Below, in pieces: positions 5,647 through 8,525 of a DNA stretch of 8,525 nucleotides (its first letter is position 1; every line of letters begins with the position of its first letter). A program made the position numbers and the translations under genes. The stretch comes from an uncultured Collinsella sp. (GTDB lineage Bacteria > Actinomycetota > Coriobacteriia > Coriobacteriales > Coriobacteriaceae). The stretch is taken from positions 1-8,525 of the forward strand of contig UQZI01000081.1 of the NCBI GenBank assembly GCA_900545555.1, written 5' to 3'. The notes under the pieces are model-generated. The model was not told where the DNA came from. It made no database searches and saw nothing but the letters and a program-made list of their open reading frames with translations.

Positions 5647-5691
5647 CCGGGCGGCGGGCCGACTGACGCCGCCGCCCGGTCTCTCATTTTT
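5647..5691 (+). terminator. GC-rich hairpin between hisZ-hisG and hisD
   Basis: Arms 5647-5656 (CCGGGCGGCG) and 5670-5679 (CGCCGCCCGG) pair perfectly over 10 bp, extended by G5657-C5669, around an 11-nt loop. Five T residues follow at 5687-5691, but 7 nt after the stem, so termination may be inefficient. It lies in a 105-nt gap inside an otherwise tightly packed his gene set and could reduce downstream expression or be a pause/attenuation element. Confidence 0.6.
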
Positions 5692-5724
5692 CGAACAAAA
5701 CCTCGACCGATAGGGGATACCGAT

Positions 5725-7161
5725 ATGAAGACTATCAAGCTTGCTCCCGGTGAGCGTCTCGTTACCAACCAGCTCAACCGCAAGGGCGTGCTGCCGCAAA
5801 ACATCGTCGACGCTGCCCGCGATATCGTGGCCAACGCCCGCGCTAACGGCGATGTCGCGGTGCGCGATTACTGTCGGCGTTTTGATGGTGTTGAGCTGCA
5901 GAGCTTCCGTCTGCCGCAAGAGCAGATCGATGCCGCGCTCGAAGGCCTCGATCCCGCTTTTGTCGCCGCGCTCGAGAAGGCTGCGCGTCAGATTCGCGAG
6001 TTCCACCAGCGCGAGGTCGAGCAGAGCTGGTTTACCACGCGCCCGGACGGCACGATGCTCGGCGTTAAGGTGACCCCGCTTGCCGCTGCCGGCATCTACG
6101 TGCCGGGCGGTCGTGCGCAGTATCCCTCCACGGTGCTCATGAACGCCATTCCCGCCAAGGTTGCCGGCGTCAAGCGCGTGGTCATGGTGACGCCGCCGCA
6201 AAAGGACGGCCTGATCAGCCCCTATACACTCGCCGCGGCAAAGCTCGGCGGCGTGGACGAGATCTATATGGTGGGCGGCGCTCAGGCTGTGGCCGCGCTG
6301 GCGTACGGCACCGAGACCATTCCGCGCGTCGACAAAATCACCGGTCCGGGCAACGCCTTTGTTGCCGCCGCCAAGCAGATTGTCTCGGGCGACGTGGGAA
6401 TCGACATGGTTGCCGGTCCCTCCGAGGTCTGCGTGCTGGCCGACGCCACGGCCAAGCCTATGGTGGTCGCGGCCGACCTGATGGCCCAGGCCGAGCATGA
6501 TCCGCTGGCGGCCTGCTATCTGGTGACCTGCGACGAGCAGTTTGCGCGTGAGGTTGAGGCAGGTATCGACATCCTGGTGGCACAGTCCCCGCGTGCCGAG
6601 ATCACGCGCGCCTCGCTCGACAACGAAGGCACCATCGTGGTGGCCGCCGACATGGCGGCTGCCGTCGAGGCGGTGAACACCGTGGCGCCCGAGCACCTTG
6701 AGCTGCACTGCAAGGATGCGATGGGCCTGCTCGGCGGCATTCGCAACGCCGGCGCCATCTTTGTGGGCGCTTGGAGCTCCGAGCCGCTCGGCGATTATGT
6801 TGCTGGCCCCAACCACACGCTGCCGACCGGCGGCACGGCCATGTTCTCCAACCCGCTTTCGGTCGAAGAGTTCGTTAAGCGCTCGAGCGTTATATGCTAT
6901 ACGCCCGAGGGCCTGCTCTCCGACGCTCCCGCTACGCAGCGTCTGGCCGAGGCCGAGGGCCTGTGGGCGCACGCGCTTTCGGCCGCACTGCGTCGCCGCG
7001 TGTTGGAGCAGGGCGAGGATGCCGTGAGCGCCGAGTCGCTGGCCGCGGCCGACCTGACCAAGGTTGCCTGGCCGGGCGACGCCGTGGCGACGGTTGCCGA
7101 GGGCGTGGACCTGGCGGCTACAAGCGCGGATGGCGCCGGCGCGACTGGCAAGGAGGCCTGA
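5725..7161 (+). CDS. hisD: Histidinol dehydrogenase
   Basis: HisD is a zinc enzyme that oxidises L-histidinol to L-histidine in two NAD-dependent steps, ending the pathway in the cytoplasm. The 478-residue product shows the family motifs in order: AAGIYVPGGRAQYPS (121-135), MVGGAQAVAALAYGT (182-196), KITGPGN (204-210) and the signature IDMVAGPSEV (226-235). Q255 and H258 in MAQAEHDP and D357 in GDYVAGPNHTLPTGG are zinc ligands by analogy with E. coli, H416 near the C-terminus is the remaining ligand, and E323-H324 in APEHLEL are the catalytic acid-base pair. All are intact. AGGGG at 5712-5716 supports the ATG at 5725. The protein is longer than the usual 425-445 residues because of an Ala-rich tail from about residue 431. 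The stop is followed after 1 nt by the hisC ATG, whose ribosome binding site lies inside hisD. Confidence 0.97.
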   Translation: MKTIKLAPGERLVTNQLNRKGVLPQNIVDAARDIVANARANGDVAVRDYCRRFDGVELQSFRLPQEQIDAALEGLDPAFVAALEKAARQIREFHQREVEQSWFTTRPDGTMLGVKVTPLAAAGIYVPGGRAQYPSTVLMNAIPAKVAGVKRVVMVTPPQKDGLISPYTLAAAKLGGVDEIYMVGGAQAVAALAYGTETIPRVDKITGPGNAFVAAAKQIVSGDVGIDMVAGPSEVCVLADATAKPMVVAADLMAQAEHDPLAACYLVTCDEQFAREVEAGIDILVAQSPRAEITRASLDNEGTIVVAADMAAAVEAVNTVAPEHLELHCKDAMGLLGGIRNAGAIFVGAWSSEPLGDYVAGPNHTLPTGGTAMFSNPLSVEEFVKRSSVICYTPEGLLSDAPATQRLAEAEGLWAHALSAALRRRVLEQGEDAVSAESLAAADLTKVAWPGDAVATVAEGVDLAATSADGAGATGKEA

Positions 7162-7162
7162 T

Positions 7163-8278
7163 ATGGCCGAGCTCACGCCCCGTATGAAGGAGCTCGTCCA
7201 GCCCTACTTGGCCGGCATTGAGCCCTACGATCCCAACTTTACGCCTACGCGCATCAACCTTTCGGCCAACGAGAACACCTATCCCGTGCCGGCTGGCGTG
7301 CGCGAGGCGGTCGACGCCGTCCTGGCTGCCACGCCGCTCAACCGCTATCCCGATCCCATGTCCAACGATCTGCGCGACGAGCTTGCCGCTTGGCATGGTG
7401 TGGCGCGCGAGAATGTCTGCGTGGGCAACGGCGGCGACGAGCTGCTCTATAACTACCTGCTGGCGTTTGGCGGTGCGGGACGGACCCTGCTCAACTGCCC
7501 GCCGTGCTTTAGCGAGTACGCGTTCTTTGCGTCGCTCTGCCAGATCGAGGTGCGCGACGTGTGGCGCGACCCCGCGACCTTTGAGCTCGACCAGGCAGCC
7601 GTGCTTGCGGCGGCGCCCGAGTGCAACCTGGCAATCGTGACCTCGCCCAATAACCCCACGGGTGACGTGGCACCGCTCGACTTTGTCGCGGCGCTGTGCG
7701 ATGCGTGCCCCGGCATGGTCATGGTCGACGAGGCCTACGTTGAGTTTGCCGACGATTCGTTTGGCGCGGCCACCACGGCGCAGGGGCTTATCGCCGAGCA
7801 TCCCAACCTGGTGATTCTGCACACGCTGTCCAAGGCGTTTGGCGCCGCCGGCACGCGCCTGGGCTACGTGATCGCGGTGCCCGAGGTTATCGAGGTGTTC
7901 GCGGCGATTCGCCAGATCTATTCGGTCAACGTTCTGAGCCAAGCCGCCGCTCTTGCCTGCGTGCGTGCCCGCGATGCCTACGCGCCCGTGGTGGCACAGG
8001 TCGCATCCGAGCGCGAGCGCGAGCTGTGCGCCCTGCGCGCAATGGCTGCCGAGGGCCTGCCCGTGGAGGCATGGCCGAGCGCGGCGAACTTTGTGCTCGT
8101 GCGCACGCCGCATGCCACGCGCGTGCGCGAGCGTCTGCGCGACGAGTATTCGATTTTGGTGCGCGACTTTAGCTACGCGCTGGGGCTCGCGGACTGCCTG
8201 CGCATTACCGTGGGTACGCCGCGGGAAAACGATGAGGTGCTGGCGGCGTTTGCCGCGCTGGTGAAGGAGGAGATGTAG
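7163..8278 (+). CDS. hisC: Histidinol-phosphate aminotransferase
   Basis: HisC is a PLP-dependent class I/II (fold type I) aminotransferase that moves an amino group from glutamate to imidazole-acetol phosphate, giving histidinol phosphate. The 371-residue protein is of normal length. Visible landmarks are INLSANENTYPVP (31-43), LNRYPDPMSNDLRDELA (59-75), VGNGGDELLYN (87-97), SPNNPTG (161-167) with the PLP-contacting N163, MVDEAYVEF (187-195) with D189, the Schiff-base lysine K224 in TLSKAFGAAGTRLGY (221-235), and the substrate-carboxylate arginine R346 in LRITVGTP (346-353). The start at 7163 follows a perfect AGGAGG at 7151-7156; an upstream in-frame ATG at 7064 lies within hisD and is not credible. 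It is translated in tight coupling with hisD (1-nt gap) and hisB (0-nt gap). The related aromatic or cobalamin-pathway aminotransferases are excluded mainly by operon context. Confidence 0.96.
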   Translation: MAELTPRMKELVQPYLAGIEPYDPNFTPTRINLSANENTYPVPAGVREAVDAVLAATPLNRYPDPMSNDLRDELAAWHGVARENVCVGNGGDELLYNYLLAFGGAGRTLLNCPPCFSEYAFFASLCQIEVRDVWRDPATFELDQAAVLAAAPECNLAIVTSPNNPTGDVAPLDFVAALCDACPGMVMVDEAYVEFADDSFGAATTAQGLIAEHPNLVILHTLSKAFGAAGTRLGYVIAVPEVIEVFAAIRQIYSVNVLSQAAALACVRARDAYAPVVAQVASERERELCALRAMAAEGLPVEAWPSAANFVLVRTPHATRVRERLRDEYSILVRDFSYALGLADCLRITVGTPRENDEVLAAFAALVKEEM

Positions 8279-8525
8279 ATGGGCCGTTATGCCGAGGTGA
8301 CCCGTAAGACGGGCGAGACCGACATTGTCGTCAAGCTCGACCTGGATGGAACCGGTACGTGCGATATCTCGACCGGCGTGCCGTTTTTCGACCACATGCT
8401 CAACGCCTTTGGCCGCCATGGTCTGTTCGATTTGACGGTACATGCGGTAGGAGACGTGGAAGTCGACGCACACCACACCGTTGAGGACACGGGCATTGTG
8501 CTGGGCGAGGCGTTTTGCCAGGCGC
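8279..8525 (+). CDS. hisB: Imidazoleglycerol-phosphate dehydratase, 5' part (runs off window)
   Basis: The first 82 codons are present and the gene continues past the right edge. The ATG at 8279 directly follows the hisC stop, with AAGGAGG at 8264-8270 as its ribosome binding site. The sequence begins MGRYAEVTRKTGETDI and reaches the manganese-binding core: TGVPFFDHMLNAFGRHG (32-48) with D38, H39 and H47, then VDAHHTVEDTGIVLGEA (62-78) with H65, H66 and E69. This is the monofunctional dehydratase type so far as visible; no N-terminal histidinol-phosphatase domain precedes it, unlike the bifunctional E. coli HisB. It dehydrates imidazole glycerol phosphate to imidazole-acetol phosphate, the substrate of the HisC encoded just upstream. 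Confidence 0.95.
   Translation, partial: MGRYAEVTRKTGETDIVVKLDLDGTGTCDISTGVPFFDHMLNAFGRHGLFDLTVHAVGDVEVDAHHTVEDTGIVLGEAFCQA

Noticed and set aside
5008..7176. A 722-codon open frame on the minus strand opposite hisZ-hisG and hisD
   Set aside because: It lies wholly opposite genes with clear motifs. Long antisense frames are expected from GC-rich codon bias. Its product is rich in His, Arg and Gly with no recognisable domain, and I saw no ribosome binding site.
7118..8476. A 452-codon minus-strand open frame opposite hisC and hisB
   Set aside because: Same codon-bias artefact; the translation shows no family motif and overlaps two certain genes completely.
1..8525. CRISPR arrays, insertion sequences, tRNA or rRNA genes, phage or defence genes
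   Set aside because: No regularly spaced repeats, transposase motifs, terminal inverted repeats or tRNA-like cloverleaf sequence were seen; the window is filled by metabolic genes on one strand.

Overview
This window reads as a piece of a GC-rich bacterial chromosome with every supported gene on the plus strand. Base composition, codon use dominated by G/C third positions, strong AGGAGG-type ribosome binding sites and gene content suggest an actinobacterium of the class Coriobacteriia, probably a gut Collinsella-like organism. That placement is an inference from style and gene content; no taxonomic marker lies in the window.

Positions 1-3734 hold a carbohydrate-uptake locus. It starts with the last 64 codons of a SIS-domain protein (sugar-phosphate isomerase/deglycase type). 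A hairpin terminator follows, then four separate genes for a mannose-family PTS transporter in the order EIIA, EIIB, EIIC, EIID. After a second hairpin comes a TIM-barrel sugar (phosphate) isomerase/epimerase that resembles FrlC, the fructoselysine 3-epimerase. A SIS enzyme, a mannose-type PTS with unfused A/B/C/D subunits and an FrlC-like epimerase together recall the Gfr (glucoselysine/fructoselysine) and Frl systems. The best hypothesis is therefore uptake and breakdown of an Amadori-type glycated amine: the PTS imports and phosphorylates it, the SIS enzyme splits it to a hexose phosphate and an amine, and the epimerase feeds in a C3 epimer. The substrate is not proven by sequence.

Positions 3735-3903 are intergenic. 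They hold a 12-bp perfect stem-loop and a weak promoter candidate, and they separate the sugar locus from a histidine biosynthesis operon.

Positions 3904-8525 hold the start of the his operon: a single gene fusing HisZ (the HisRS-like regulatory subunit) to short-form HisG (ATP phosphoribosyltransferase), then hisD, hisC and the 5' part of hisB, which runs off the window. hisD, hisC and hisB are packed with 1-nt and 0-nt gaps, whereas hisZ-hisG and hisD are separated by 105 nt containing a GC-rich hairpin. These genes cover step 1 (HisZ-HisG), step 7 (HisB, IGP dehydratase), step 8 (HisC) and the last two oxidations (HisD). The remaining his genes presumably lie downstream.

The most notable points are the covalent HisZ-HisG fusion, the Gfr/Frl-like composite sugar locus, and four gene boundaries that each carry a terminator-like hairpin inside otherwise co-oriented gene sets.
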